Positions 7,395 to 17,771 of a stretch of 64,000 nucleotides of DNA are shown here, piece by piece (within the stretch, counting starts at the first letter, position 1; each line of letters begins with the position of its first letter). The notes beneath the pieces are model-generated. The model worked only from the letters and a program-made list of their open reading frames with translations. It had not been told where the DNA came from and did not search any database. Origin of the DNA: Rhizobium aethiopicum (GTDB lineage Bacteria > Pseudomonadota > Alphaproteobacteria > Rhizobiales > Rhizobiaceae). The position numbers and the translations under genes are program-made. The stretch is from NCBI RefSeq assembly GCF_014197535.1, contig NZ_JACIFV010000015.1:1-64000 (forward strand), in the 5' to 3' direction.

Positions 7395-10300
7395 ATGTCC
7401 GTGCGCTCGTTCTTTGCTTTCGCCACAATCGCATTTTTTTCCGCATTCGCCGTCGGCCTTCCAGCCGCCGCTGCGGAGACCAAGCGTGACATCCAGACGA
7501 TCAAGGATGCCGATTTCTTCGGCTTCGATCTTCGCACCGAGCAGAACGTCTCGCTCGACCAGTGCAAGACCTCCTGCATCGGCGACAAGAGCTGCAAGGC
7601 CTTCACCTACAATCCCAAGGTGAAATGGTGCTTCCTGAAATCCGATTTCAAGACGATGAACGCCTTCCCCGGCGCCATCGCCGGCAAGATCGTCGAGACG
7701 GCAGCCCAGAAGGAACCGGATATCGGCGCCGCACCGCGCCCGGCTTTTCTGAGCAACGACCTCATCCAGCAGGCCCACGACTTCAGGGACAATCTTGCCC
7801 TGACAGACGGCCAACAGGGCCAGGGCGCCGACAGCCTGACGGCCAATGCCCGTCTCGACATGACCGCCAACAACCTGACCGACGCGCTGGTCGCCTTCCA
7901 CGGCGCGTTGTCGCTCACGCCAGGCGATGCCGATCTCTGGCTCGAAACCGCCCGTGCCGCGATTTCCTTCGGCAGCACGGAAAGCAGCGTCACCGGCCAG
8001 GCCGTGGTCGACGCGCTGAACGGCTACGAGCTGACCCGCACCAAGGCCAAGCGTGCCGAGGCGCTCGCCGTGCTCGCCACCGCTCTCGAACGAAACGCCA
8101 ATTACCGCCCGGCGCTCGACGCCTACAAGGCGAGCCTGGCGCTGGTTGCCTCCGACGAGGTGCAGAGCGCCTACCTGCAGCTCAAAACGACGCAAGGCTT
8201 CCGCATCACCGAACACACGGTCGACGCGGACAGCGCCACGCCGCGGGCCTGCGCCACCTTCTCCGAGTCGCTGGTCAAGACCACCGACTACACGCCCTTC
8301 GTGACGCTGAACGGCGAGGCCCCAAAGGCGGTCGAGACCAAGGACAAGCAGATCTGCGTCGAGGGTCTGACACACGGCCAGACCTACAAGATTGCCTTCC
8401 GCACCGGCCTGCCGTCATCGGTCGACGAGACGCTCGATGCGCCTGTTACCATCGACGTCTATATCAAGGATCGCAGCCAGATGGTGCGCTTCACCGGCGA
8501 CAGCTTCGTGCTGCCCTCGACGGCGCGCCGCGGCATCCCGATCGTTTCCGTGAACCTGACCTCGGCCAATCTCAAGCTCTACCGCATCGGCGACCGCGCT
8601 ATCGCGCCGCTCTTGACCAACTCGCAGTTCCTGACCCAGCTCGACGGCTACAGCGCCCAGACCATCGAGGATCAAAACGGCGAACTCGTCTGGCAGGGTG
8701 CGATCGAGATCGCCAACGAGCTCAACAAGGACATCATCACCAGCTTCCCCGTCGACGAGGCGCTGCCCGAGCGCAAGCCCGGCATCTACGTGATGACGGC
8801 GACGGCGCCGAATGCACCGGCGCAGGAGTGGGATTCGCAGGCGACGCAATGGTTCCTCGTCTCCGATATCGGCATCAGCACCTATGCCGGCACCGACGGG
8901 CTCAACGTCTTCACCCGTTCGCTCGCCTCTGCCAAGCCGATAGCAGGCGTCGAATTGCAGCTGCTTGCCAAGAACAATGAGGTGCTTGGCACGGCAACGA
9001 CCGACGAAAACGGCCGCGCCACTTTCACCGCCGGCTTGATCCGCGGCACGGCGGCGCTGACGCCCGCCGTCATCGCCGCCAGGAACGGCGCCTCGGATTA
9101 TGTCTTCCTCGATATGACACGCGCCGGCTTCGATCTCTCCGACCGCGGTGTTACCGGCCGCGCCTCACCCGGCGCGATCGACGTGCTGACCTTTACCGAA
9201 CGCGGCATCTACCGCGCCGGCGAAACGGTGCATGCGCAGGCGCTTGCCCGCGACACCGACGGCAACGCCATCGAGAACCTGCCGCTGACCTTCATCTTCA
9301 GCCGGCCGGATGGCGTCGAAGATCGCCGGATGGTCAGCCAGACCAGCAATCTCGGCGGTTATTCCGTCGATTTCGCCACCCAGGAAAACGCCATGCGCGG
9401 CACCTGGACGATGAACATCTATACCGATCCGAAGGGCAGCGCGATCGCCAGCAAGAGCTTCCTCGTCGACGATTTCGTGCCCGATCGCACCGACATGGAG
9501 ATCAAGACCGAGGCCAAGGAGATCGGCCCGGACACGCCGGCGAACATCACCATCTCAGGCAAATATCTCTATGGCGCTCCGGCCGTTGGCCTGACGCTCG
9601 AGGGCGATGTCGTCGTCAAGCCGACGCGTGAGAGCGCCGCCTACAAGGGTTTCTTCTTCGGGCTTGCCGACGAGGAAGCGAGCGAGGATTCGCGTCTGCC
9701 GATCGACGGGCTGCCCGAACTCGACGAAAACGGCGAAGCTTCGACCGACGTCACAGTCGGCGACCTGCCGGCAACGACGCAGCTGCTCAACGCCACCGTC
9801 TATATGCGCATGCAGGAAGCGGGCGGGCGTGCCATCGAGCGCTCGCTTGTCCTTCCGGTGAAGAGCGAGCGCGCTTCGATCGGCATCAAGCCGGAATTTT
9901 CCGACGAGCTGCCCGAGAATTCCGTCGCCAACTTCGCTGTGATCGGCGTCAATGCCGCCGGACAGAAGCAGGAGACGAAGGGCCTGCGCTGGAAATTCTA
10001 CAGCCTCAACCGCGAATACCAATGGTATCGCGAAGGGACGGCCTGGAAATACGAGCCGGTCTATACCGCCGAGCAGATTTCCAACGGCAGTGTCGACGCG
10101 ACGATGGACGGCGGCAAGATTTCCGTGCCGGTGACCTGGGGCCGCTACCGCCTCGAAGTGGAAAGCCCTGACGCCGACGGCCCGACCTCCAGCGTCGAAT
10201 TCGACGCCGGCTGGTTCGTCGCCTCGACGTCGACCGAAACGCCGGACGGCCTGGAAATCGCCCTCGACAAGGACAGCTACAAGATCGGCGAAACCGCCAA

Positions 10301-12863
10301 GCTGAAAATCACGTCGCGCTACGGCGGCGAACTGATGGTGACGGCCGGAACCGAAAAGCTCGTTGCCGTAGAGAACGCCACGATCGGCGAGACCGGCGGC
10401 GAGATCGACATCCCGGTCACGGCGGACTGGGGCGCCGGCGCCTATGTCACGGCAACGCTCTTCCGCCCCGGCGACGCGCAGGACAGCCACATGCCGATGC
10501 GCTCGATCGGCATCAAGTGGCTGAAGGTCGACCCCGAACAGCGCGCGCTTGATGTGAAGCTCGATGCGCCGGAAAAGATGCTGCCGCGCGGACCGCTTAA
10601 TATCAGCCTGCAGGTGGCGGGCGCCGGCGCCAACGAGGATGCCTATGTGACGGTTGCCGCCGTCGATGTCGGCATTCTCAACCTGACGCGCTATGAAGCG
10701 CCGAATCCGGAAGACTGGTATTTCGGCCAGCGTCAGCTCGGTCTCGAGATCCGCGACCTCTATGGCAGGCTGATCGACGGCTCGCTGGGCGCGACCGGCA
10801 AGCTTAGGACCGGCGGCGACGGCGGTGCGATTGCGCTGCAGGCAAGCCCGCCGACGCAGAAGCTCGTCGCCTTCTTCTCCGGACCGGTCAAGCTCGACTC
10901 CGAGGGCAAGGCGAAGGTCTCCTTCGACATTCCGCAGTTCAACGGCACGGCGCGCGTCATGGCGGTCGCCTGGTCGAAGACGGGTGTCGGCCACGGCGTC
11001 AAGGACGTCATCATCCGCGATCCCGTGGTGGTGACCGCAAGTCTGCCGAAATTCCTTGCCCCTGGCGACAAGGCCAATCTGCGCCTCGACATCGCCAATA
11101 CCGATGCGCCGGCCGGCGATTACAAGCTGCAGCTGACCGGCAATGACGCGGTCGGCATCGAGCAGGCTTCGGCCGCCCAGACGATCCGCCTCGAAGCCGG
11201 GGCGAAATCCGAACTGACGCTTTCGCTCATCGGCAAACAGCCGGGCGCCGGCAGCGTCTCGATCAATCTTTCCGACGCCTCCGGCCTTTCGCTTGATCAG
11301 ACCGTCGATGTACCAGTGCGCCCCTCATCCCTGCCGATCACCCAACGCAGGGTGCTGGCGCTGAAGCCGGGGGCCAAGCTGACGGTCGACAAGAACCTGT
11401 TGGCCGACAGCGTGCTGCCCGGCGCCTCGATCAGCGTCAACGTCACCCGTTCGGCGGCCTTCGACATTCCGGCGCTGCTAATGACGCTCGACCGCTATCC
11501 CTTCGGCTGCGCCGAGCAGACCACCAGCCGGGCGCTGCCGCTGCTCTACTTCGCCGAAGTGGCGAAGCAAGCCGGCATCGAAAACGACGAGGACGTGCAC
11601 AAGCGCGTGCAGGATGCGATCTATCGCGTGCTCTCCTACCAGGCCTCGGCCGGCAGCTTCGGCCTCTGGGGTCCGGACTCCGGCGACGTCTGGCTCGATT
11701 CCTACGTCACCGATTTCCTGACGCGGGCCCGCGAAATGAAATATGACGTGCCGGAAAAGGCCTTCGTGCAGGCCCTCGAAAACCTGCAGAACACGCTCTC
11801 CTACACCACCGACATCAAGGGCCAGGGCGACCAGATCGCCTATGCCATCTATGTTCTTGCCCGCAACAAGAAGGCCGCGATCAGCGATCTGCGTTATTAC
11901 GCCGATACGATGATCAACGACTTCCCGACGCCGCTTGCCAAGGCGCATATCGCCGCCGCATTGGCGCTTTATGGCGACGCCCAGCGTTCGAAGAACATTT
12001 TCATCGACGCGCTGCAGATGTCGCAGCAATCGATGGTGTCGCGCGTCAACCTCTCGCGCACCGACTACGGCACGATTCTGCGCGACGGTGCGGCGATCCT
12101 GGCGCTCGCCGCCGAAAGCCGGCCGGTACCGCCTGTCATCCCGGATCTCGCCAAGGCCGTTGCCAAGGAATGGGGCCGCAGCAAATACAAGAGCACCCAG
12201 GAAGAGGCTTGGATGCTGCTTGCCGCGCGCGCCCTCCAGGGCGGTGATGACGGACTGAAGATCGATGTCAACGGCGCGGCGCATAGCGGCGCCTATATGG
12301 CGCGCATGACCGGCGATGCGCTCGCCGATCATCCGCTGACGCTGACCAACCAGACGAACGACTCCGTCTCGGCTGTCGTCACCATCGTTGCCGCCCCCAC
12401 CGTGCCGCTGCCGGCCGGCGGCGACGGCTTCCTGATTGAGCGCAGCTATTACACGCTCGACGGCGAGGAGGCCAATGTCAGCGAGGCGCAGCAGAACGAA
12501 CGCTATGTGGTCGTCATCCACGTGCGCGAAACCAATGACTGGCAGTCGCGCATCGTCATCACCGACCTTCTGCCGGCCGGCTTCGAGATCGACAATCCGA
12601 ACCTCGTCGACAGCGCCCAGATGACGAATTTCGACTGGATCGGCGAAATATCAGCCGCCCATACCGAATTCCGTTACGACCGCTTTGTCGCCGCCTTCAA
12701 CCGCGCACCGGGCGACGAGCGTGAATTCAACGTCGCCTATGTCGTACGCGCCGTCACCCCCGGCACCTACGACCATCCGGCCGCAAGCGTCGAGGACATG
12801 TACCGGCCGGAGCTTTCGGCCCGCACGGCGACCGGCAAGATGGAGGTCGTAGCAGCACAATAA
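7395..12863 (+). CDS. Bacterial alpha-2-macroglobulin (YfhM-like) with N-terminal PAN domain
   Basis: A 1822-residue exported protease-trap protein. A signal peptide covers residues 1-27. A PAN/apple-like module follows at about 30-85 with four Cys (57, 61, 67, 79). The rest is macroglobulin (MG) domains. The thioester motif GCAEQ has Cys1372 and Gln1375, inside DRYPFGCAEQTTSRAL, followed by the helical thioester domain and a C-terminal MG domain. In this family the thioester covalently captures attacking proteases. The stop overlaps the start of the PBP1C gene (TAATG), the classic yfhM-pbpC pairing, which links periplasmic defence to wall repair. No lipobox is seen, so it is probably soluble or otherwise anchored in the periplasm. 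Confidence 0.9.
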   Translation: MSVRSFFAFATIAFFSAFAVGLPAAAAETKRDIQTIKDADFFGFDLRTEQNVSLDQCKTSCIGDKSCKAFTYNPKVKWCFLKSDFKTMNAFPGAIAGKIVETAAQKEPDIGAAPRPAFLSNDLIQQAHDFRDNLALTDGQQGQGADSLTANARLDMTANNLTDALVAFHGALSLTPGDADLWLETARAAISFGSTESSVTGQAVVDALNGYELTRTKAKRAEALAVLATALERNANYRPALDAYKASLALVASDEVQSAYLQLKTTQGFRITEHTVDADSATPRACATFSESLVKTTDYTPFVTLNGEAPKAVETKDKQICVEGLTHGQTYKIAFRTGLPSSVDETLDAPVTIDVYIKDRSQMVRFTGDSFVLPSTARRGIPIVSVNLTSANLKLYRIGDRAIAPLLTNSQFLTQLDGYSAQTIEDQNGELVWQGAIEIANELNKDIITSFPVDEALPERKPGIYVMTATAPNAPAQEWDSQATQWFLVSDIGISTYAGTDGLNVFTRSLASAKPIAGVELQLLAKNNEVLGTATTDENGRATFTAGLIRGTAALTPAVIAARNGASDYVFLDMTRAGFDLSDRGVTGRASPGAIDVLTFTERGIYRAGETVHAQALARDTDGNAIENLPLTFIFSRPDGVEDRRMVSQTSNLGGYSVDFATQENAMRGTWTMNIYTDPKGSAIASKSFLVDDFVPDRTDMEIKTEAKEIGPDTPANITISGKYLYGAPAVGLTLEGDVVVKPTRESAAYKGFFFGLADEEASEDSRLPIDGLPELDENGEASTDVTVGDLPATTQLLNATVYMRMQEAGGRAIERSLVLPVKSERASIGIKPEFSDELPENSVANFAVIGVNAAGQKQETKGLRWKFYSLNREYQWYREGTAWKYEPVYTAEQISNGSVDATMDGGKISVPVTWGRYRLEVESPDADGPTSSVEFDAGWFVASTSTETPDGLEIALDKDSYKIGETAKLKITSRYGGELMVTAGTEKLVAVENATIGETGGEIDIPVTADWGAGAYVTATLFRPGDAQDSHMPMRSIGIKWLKVDPEQRALDVKLDAPEKMLPRGPLNISLQVAGAGANEDAYVTVAAVDVGILNLTRYEAPNPEDWYFGQRQLGLEIRDLYGRLIDGSLGATGKLRTGGDGGAIALQASPPTQKLVAFFSGPVKLDSEGKAKVSFDIPQFNGTARVMAVAWSKTGVGHGVKDVIIRDPVVVTASLPKFLAPGDKANLRLDIANTDAPAGDYKLQLTGNDAVGIEQASAAQTIRLEAGAKSELTLSLIGKQPGAGSVSINLSDASGLSLDQTVDVPVRPSSLPITQRRVLALKPGAKLTVDKNLLADSVLPGASISVNVTRSAAFDIPALLMTLDRYPFGCAEQTTSRALPLLYFAEVAKQAGIENDEDVHKRVQDAIYRVLSYQASAGSFGLWGPDSGDVWLDSYVTDFLTRAREMKYDVPEKAFVQALENLQNTLSYTTDIKGQGDQIAYAIYVLARNKKAAISDLRYYADTMINDFPTPLAKAHIAAALALYGDAQRSKNIFIDALQMSQQSMVSRVNLSRTDYGTILRDGAAILALAAESRPVPPVIPDLAKAVAKEWGRSKYKSTQEEAWMLLAARALQGGDDGLKIDVNGAAHSGAYMARMTGDALADHPLTLTNQTNDSVSAVVTIVAAPTVPLPAGGDGFLIERSYYTLDGEEANVSEAQQNERYVVVIHVRETNDWQSRIVITDLLPAGFEIDNPNLVDSAQMTNFDWIGEISAAHTEFRYDRFVAAFNRAPGDEREFNVAYVVRAVTPGTYDHPAASVEDMYRPELSARTATGKMEVVAAQ

Positions 12864-14944
12864 TGAGGCTGTGGCACAAATTCGCGATCGGCTCCGCCGC
12901 CGGCATCCTGCTTGCCGGCGCGGCTCTCTTCGCGCTCGACGCCGCCGACCGGGCTTTTCCACCGCCGCTCGACAAGGCTGATGTGGTTTCACCGGAGGTG
13001 CTGGATGCCGATGGGCAGCTGCTGCGCGCCTTCGCGACGCCGGAAGGCCGTTGGCGGCTGAAGACTGTAGTCGCCGATGTCGACCCGCAATTCCTGCGCA
13101 TGCTTGTTGCTTACGAGGATCAGCGTTTCTACGATCACGTCGGCATCGATGTCTGGGCGCTCGGGCGTGCCAGCCTGCAGTTCGTCCGCAACGGCCGCAT
13201 CGTCTCCGGCGCCTCGACGCTTTCGATGCAGGTGGCCCGACTGATCGAGCCGCGCGCCGAACGCTCGTTTTCGGCAAAACTTCTGCAGCTCGCACGCGCC
13301 GTGCAGATCGAACGGCGGTTGTCGAAGGAAGAGATCCTCGATCTCTATCTCACCCATGCGCCCTATGGCGGCAACCTCGAGGGGGTGCGCGCCGCAAGCC
13401 TTGCCTATTTCGGCAAGGAGCCGCGCCGCCTGACGGTGGCCGAGGCGGCGCTGCTGGTCGGCCTGCCGCAATTGCCGGAACGGCGTCGGCCGGATCGCAA
13501 TCTGAAGGCGGCGCAGGAGGCGCGCAAACGCGTGCTCGATCGCGTCGCAGTGGCCGAGGCCGTCGGCGATGGCGAGGCGGAACGAGCCGAAGCTGTCGCC
13601 ATTCCGCCGCGACGCCTGCAATTGCCTGCCTTGGCCGCCCATCTCGGCGAAGCCGCATTGCGCAAGGAGCCTCTGGTCCTCAAGCATCGGTCGACGTTGA
13701 AGAAGCAGGTGCAGCAGGGGCTGGAATCCGTGGCGCGCGCCGCGGCGATGAAACTCGGGCCGAAGCTTTCGCTCGCCATGGTGATGGCGGATGCGCAGAC
13801 CGGTGCGATCGTCGGCGAGGTCGGCTCGGCCGATTATTTCGACGCCAGCCGCTCCGGCTGGATCGACATGACCCGCGTCAATCGTTCGCCGGGCTCAACG
13901 CTGAAGCCTTTCATCTACGGGCTCGCCTTCGAGCAGGGCCTCGTCTCCCAGGAGACGATCATCGAAGACCGGCCGGCCGATTTCTTCGGCTACCGGCCAC
14001 GCAATTTCGACATGAGCTATCAGGGCGACGTCACCGTCCGTGAGGCCTTGCAGCTCTCGTTGAACGTGCCGGCCGTCAAGCTGCTCGACGCCGTCGGGCC
14101 ATCGCGGCTGCTGGTGCGCTTCCGCCGCGCCGAGGTGCGCCCGGCCCTGCCGCCGAACGAGACGCCCGGACTGGCGATCGGTCTCGGCGGCGTCGGCCTC
14201 ACGCTTAAGCATCTGGTGCAGCTTTATACGGCGCTCGCCAATCGCGGCCAGCCGGCACGGCTCGGCGACGGTGTCACCGGCACACCGGGCAAAATCGACG
14301 GCGAACCGCTGTTGGAGCCGATCGCCGTCTGGAACGTAGCCGATATTCTCTCCGGCGTCATCCCACCGGCCGGCGCGCCGCAGCGCGGCATCGCTTACAA
14401 GACCGGCACGAGCTACGGCTATCGCGACGCCTGGTCGGTCGGCTATGACGGCCGTTACGTGCTCGGCGTCTGGGTCGGCCGGCCTGATAACAGCGCCGTG
14501 CCCGGTCTGACCGGCTATGGCACCGCCGCGCCGATCCTGTTCGAGGCTTTCGCCAAATCCGGCATATCAACGACGCCCCTGCCCCGCCCGCCCGCAGGCG
14601 CCGTGCGCATCGCCCAGTCCGAATTGCCGATCAGCCAGCGGCGTTTTGCGCTCAATGCCAGCGGCCTGCTCGTCGCCTCCGGCCGCGAGCCCGCGCCGCA
14701 GATCGTCTATCCGCCCGAGGGCGCCCATATCGATCTCGGCGCAAAGGGGGGCGATCTGTCGCCGCTGCTGTTGAAGCTGCAGGGCGGCCGCGCGCCCTTC
14801 CGCTGGCTTGCCAACGGCAAGCCCTTGCCCGATCTCTCGCGCCGGCGCACCCAGCAATGGCTGCCCGACGGCGGCGGCTATTCGAAATTGACCGTCATCG
14901 ATTCAGCCGGACGCGCCGCAAGTGTGGGCGTTTTCATCGATTGA
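12863..14944 (+). CDS. pbpC: Penicillin-binding protein 1C (bifunctional transglycosylase/transpeptidase)
   Basis: A 693-residue inner-membrane class A PBP. One N-terminal anchor lies at about residues 8-26. The GT51 transglycosylase domain carries Glu85 in AYEDQRFYDHVG and the motif GASTLSMQVARL. The transpeptidase domain has Ser345-x-x-Lys348 (SPGSTLKP), Ser399-Leu-Asn401 and Lys513-Thr-Gly (KTGTS). A BiPBP-C domain of about 90 residues ends the protein, which is the mark of PBP1C. It polymerises and cross-links peptidoglycan. It is translationally coupled to the alpha-2-macroglobulin gene through a one-base TAATG overlap, and the two are thought to act together when the wall is breached. 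Confidence 0.92.
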   Translation: MRLWHKFAIGSAAGILLAGAALFALDAADRAFPPPLDKADVVSPEVLDADGQLLRAFATPEGRWRLKTVVADVDPQFLRMLVAYEDQRFYDHVGIDVWALGRASLQFVRNGRIVSGASTLSMQVARLIEPRAERSFSAKLLQLARAVQIERRLSKEEILDLYLTHAPYGGNLEGVRAASLAYFGKEPRRLTVAEAALLVGLPQLPERRRPDRNLKAAQEARKRVLDRVAVAEAVGDGEAERAEAVAIPPRRLQLPALAAHLGEAALRKEPLVLKHRSTLKKQVQQGLESVARAAAMKLGPKLSLAMVMADAQTGAIVGEVGSADYFDASRSGWIDMTRVNRSPGSTLKPFIYGLAFEQGLVSQETIIEDRPADFFGYRPRNFDMSYQGDVTVREALQLSLNVPAVKLLDAVGPSRLLVRFRRAEVRPALPPNETPGLAIGLGGVGLTLKHLVQLYTALANRGQPARLGDGVTGTPGKIDGEPLLEPIAVWNVADILSGVIPPAGAPQRGIAYKTGTSYGYRDAWSVGYDGRYVLGVWVGRPDNSAVPGLTGYGTAAPILFEAFAKSGISTTPLPRPPAGAVRIAQSELPISQRRFALNASGLLVASGREPAPQIVYPPEGAHIDLGAKGGDLSPLLLKLQGGRAPFRWLANGKPLPDLSRRRTQQWLPDGGGYSKLTVIDSAGRAASVGVFID

Positions 14945-15003
14945 GGAACCAAAGACCGGGCACAACCGTTGGAAAGGGTCTCCCTCCAACGTCAGACGGC
15001 CTC

Positions 15004-17613
15004 ATGACTCTTCCGACAGCGACCTACCGGATACAGTTCCGCAACGGCATGACCTTCGATCGTGCCTGCGACCTCGTTCCCTATCTCAAGACGCTCGGCA
15101 TCAGCCACCTCTACGCCTCACCGATCTTCACCGCCGTCAGCGGCTCGACTCACGGCTATGACGTCACCGACGCCAATGAGATCGATCCGGCGCTTGGCGG
15201 CCGCGCCGGGTTCGACCGGCTGACGGAAAGCCTCGCCTCCGCAGGCATGGGATTGGTTCTCGACATCGTTCCGAACCATATGGCCGCTTCGCCTGAGAAC
15301 GCCTGGTGGCGGGACGTGCTGGCCTTCGGTCCGCAGAGCGCCTATGCCAGCCATTTCGACATCGACTGGAGCGAACCGCTGACCCTGCCGCAGCTCGGCC
15401 AGGATTTCGAAGAGGCGCTGGCTTCAGGCGAACTGCGCCTCGTCCTCGACGAGACGCACGGCAACTTCGCCTTGGCCTATTTTCAGACGCTGTTGCCGGT
15501 CAAACCCGGCAGCTACGGCGCGATCGCAAACCGGCTCGACGATCTGGTCGCAACGCGAATGGCGGAGGCCGCGGCTGCGACGTCAGGCGAGGACTTCGCC
15601 CGCGCGTTGCGCGACATTCTCTTCGAGGGCGGCGATCGGGCGCTCCTTCGGGAGAAGCTCGAAGACGTCTCGTCCGATCGCGATTTCGTGAGAAGCCTGC
15701 ATGAGGAGCAGCATTGGCGGCTGAGCCATTGGAAGGAAGCGGCGCGGCATCTGAGTTACCGCCGGTTTTTCGAGGTGACCGGACTGGTCGGGACCCGCGT
15801 CGAAGATCCCTCGGTGTTCGAGGACATGCATCGGCTGGTGCTCGAACTGGTGCGCCATGGCAAGGTGCAGGGCCTGCGCATCGACCATGTCGACGGGCTT
15901 GCCGAACCCAAGGCCTATCTCGACAGGCTGAGGTCAGCAGTCGGGGCCGACACCTACATCGTCGTCGAAAAGATCCTCGGGGCGGGCGAGAGCCTGCCGG
16001 AGAGCTGGCCGGTCGCGGGCACCACCGGATATGAATTCATCGCCGCTCTCGGCGAGCTCTTCATCGACGCCGGCGGCCTGCGGATATTGGACGATGCCTA
16101 TCGCGGCCTCGCCGGCGAGGCCGGCGATCTCGATGAGGGCCGGCGCCTTGCCAAGCGACAGATGGTCGAGCGCAATTTCGCCGGCGAGACCGGCAGGCTG
16201 GTTGCGATGGCGGCGAGCATCTTTCCCGAAATAAGCCGAGAAGAGATCGCCACCGCCATACGCGAGCTGCTGATCGCATTCCCCGTCTACCGCACCTATG
16301 GCGACGGCGGTCCGCTGAGCTGGCAGGATTCGGCCGTCCTTGCCGCGACCGCATCGCAGGTCATGGCGCAGCTCGACGACCGGCGCGCGCTGGATCACGT
16401 GCTGAAGCTTCTTGAAGGCAAGATCGAAGGGGATGCGGCGCATGAATTCCGGATCCGCTTTCAGCAGCTGAGCGGGCCGGTCATGGCGAAGGCGACAGAG
16501 GATACGCTGTTCTACCGCTATAACAGGCTACTTGCCGCAAACGAGGTCGGCGGCGAACCCGGAAAGGCGCCTGAGGGGCCGGACGGCTTCCATCGTCGCA
16601 TGGCCGAGCGGGCGCGGCTGCAGCCGCATGGGCTTTCGGCAAGCGCCACGCACGACACCAAACGCGGCGAGGATGCGCGCGCGCGGCTCTATGTGCTGAG
16701 CGAGGGTGCCGATGTTTTTGCTCAGGCGGTGGCGCGTTGGCGTGACATGAATAGGCCGTGGCTGAAGGATCTGCCGGACGGTGCAGCACCCGAGCCGAAT
16801 ACCGAATGGATGCTGTATCAAGCGCTCGCCGGCGTCTGGCCGGAGGATTTCGACAGAGGACAGATAGAAGAGCTTCGCGCCCGCTTTACCGATTACGCTA
16901 TCAAGGCGGTGCGCGAGGCGAAATTGCGCAGCGCCTGGAGCGAACAGGATGACGCCTACGAGGAGGCGATCACGGCCTATGCGGCGGCGCTGGTGTCGCC
17001 GGACAACGACGCCTTTCTGGACGATTTCGAAAGGGTGCTGCAGCCCTTCATTGCGGCCGGCTACGTCAACAGCCTGTCACAGACATTGCTCAAGCTGATG
17101 GCGCCTGGAATTCCCGACATTTACCAGGGCGCGGAAGTTTTCGACTTCAGTCTTGTCGATCCCGACAATCGCCGGCCGGTCGATCATGCCAGGCTGAAGG
17201 CCTGGCTTGATGAAGCGGGACCGATCGCCAAGCTTCAGGCGGCGGCCTTGAAGCAGCGCATCGTTACAATTGGGCTGCAGCTGCGCCAGCGGCAGCCGGT
17301 GCTCTTCGCCAAAGGCGATTATCTGCCGTTGAAGACGACAGGCAGCCGCCGTGATCACGTGCTGGCTTTCGCCCGCGTGCACAACAGCGAATTCGCGATC
17401 ACCGTCGCCCCGCGGCTGATGTTCGGCTGGCTCGATCCCGGCGTGCTTTTTGCCGGTCCGGAGTTCTGGGAAGACACGGCGATCGCGGTGCCCTCCCCTC
17501 TTCACGGGTTGAAGGCGGATCTCGTGACCGGAAAAACAATAGAGCCGGGAGGCAGCATTTCGGTCGCCGCACTGCTCGGGAGCCAGCCGCTCGGGCTGAT
17601 CAGCCCGATCTGA
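15004..17613 (+). CDS. treY: Malto-oligosyltrehalose synthase
   Basis: An 869-residue GH13 enzyme that turns the reducing-end alpha-1,4 bond of a maltodextrin into the alpha,alpha-1,1 bond of trehalose. Typical regions are TYRIQFRNGMTFD at the N-terminus, ISHLYASPIF, LVLDIVPNHMA, RIDHVDGLAEP (catalytic Asp) and IVVEKILGAGE (catalytic Glu). The C-terminus has LMAPGIPDIYQGAE. I chose ATG 15004 because family homology begins there; the frame is open back to 14857 inside pbpC. The partner treZ, which releases trehalose, is not next to it here. A role in osmotic or desiccation tolerance is known for this pathway in rhizobia. Confidence 0.93.
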   Translation: MTLPTATYRIQFRNGMTFDRACDLVPYLKTLGISHLYASPIFTAVSGSTHGYDVTDANEIDPALGGRAGFDRLTESLASAGMGLVLDIVPNHMAASPENAWWRDVLAFGPQSAYASHFDIDWSEPLTLPQLGQDFEEALASGELRLVLDETHGNFALAYFQTLLPVKPGSYGAIANRLDDLVATRMAEAAAATSGEDFARALRDILFEGGDRALLREKLEDVSSDRDFVRSLHEEQHWRLSHWKEAARHLSYRRFFEVTGLVGTRVEDPSVFEDMHRLVLELVRHGKVQGLRIDHVDGLAEPKAYLDRLRSAVGADTYIVVEKILGAGESLPESWPVAGTTGYEFIAALGELFIDAGGLRILDDAYRGLAGEAGDLDEGRRLAKRQMVERNFAGETGRLVAMAASIFPEISREEIATAIRELLIAFPVYRTYGDGGPLSWQDSAVLAATASQVMAQLDDRRALDHVLKLLEGKIEGDAAHEFRIRFQQLSGPVMAKATEDTLFYRYNRLLAANEVGGEPGKAPEGPDGFHRRMAERARLQPHGLSASATHDTKRGEDARARLYVLSEGADVFAQAVARWRDMNRPWLKDLPDGAAPEPNTEWMLYQALAGVWPEDFDRGQIEELRARFTDYAIKAVREAKLRSAWSEQDDAYEEAITAYAAALVSPDNDAFLDDFERVLQPFIAAGYVNSLSQTLLKLMAPGIPDIYQGAEVFDFSLVDPDNRRPVDHARLKAWLDEAGPIAKLQAAALKQRIVTIGLQLRQRQPVLFAKGDYLPLKTTGSRRDHVLAFARVHNSEFAITVAPRLMFGWLDPGVLFAGPEFWEDTAIAVPSPLHGLKADLVTGKTIEPGGSISVAALLGSQPLGLISPI

Positions 17614-17674
17614 GGATCGGGCGCGATTTGAGGATCGGGCGATGCCGCCGTCGCGCTGCGCAGCGCGGCGTTTT
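17591..17674 (+). terminator. Hairpins and tandem repeat at the end of treY
   Basis: The last codons of treY contain a perfect palindrome at 17591-17608 (TCGGGCTGATCAGCCCGA). Two imperfect 18-base tandem copies of GATCTGAGGATCGGGCGC follow at 17607-17642. A second GC-rich hairpin at 17652-17667 (CGCGCTGCGCAGCGCG) is followed by TTTT, a reasonable rho-independent terminator that separates treY from the copper operon. Confidence 0.5.
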
Positions 17675-17704
17675 CGAAAAAATCGATGTCGTCAAAATTA
17701 GCGC

Positions 17705-17735
17705 TTGACCTTCCAGTTGCTGGAAGGTGGATAAG
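17705..17735 (+). promoter_or_regulatory. MerR/CueR-type promoter-operator of the copper ATPase gene
   Basis: A perfect dyad, ACCTTCCAG-TTG-CTGGAAGGT (17708-17728), lies between a -35 TTGACC (17705-17710) and a -10 GATAAG (17730-17735). The 19-base spacing is longer than the usual 17 and is the hallmark of promoters that MerR-family activators untwist. The dyad matches known CueR/HmrR operators (ACCTTCC...GGAAGGT). The regulator is probably the MerR protein at 20301. Confidence 0.88.
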
Positions 17736-17771
17736 CCTCTCCAACTGCCCTTCGGGGCAAAGGAGATAGTC

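Noticed and set aside
9555..10994. Long minus-strand frame (479 codons) opposite the alpha-2-macroglobulin gene
   Set aside because: It is a GC-driven antisense shadow; it lacks family motifs, and the plus-strand gene is unmistakable.
14857..15003. Upstream extension of treY
   Set aside because: It overlaps the end of pbpC and encodes Arg-rich sequence without homology; the treY family start is at 15004.
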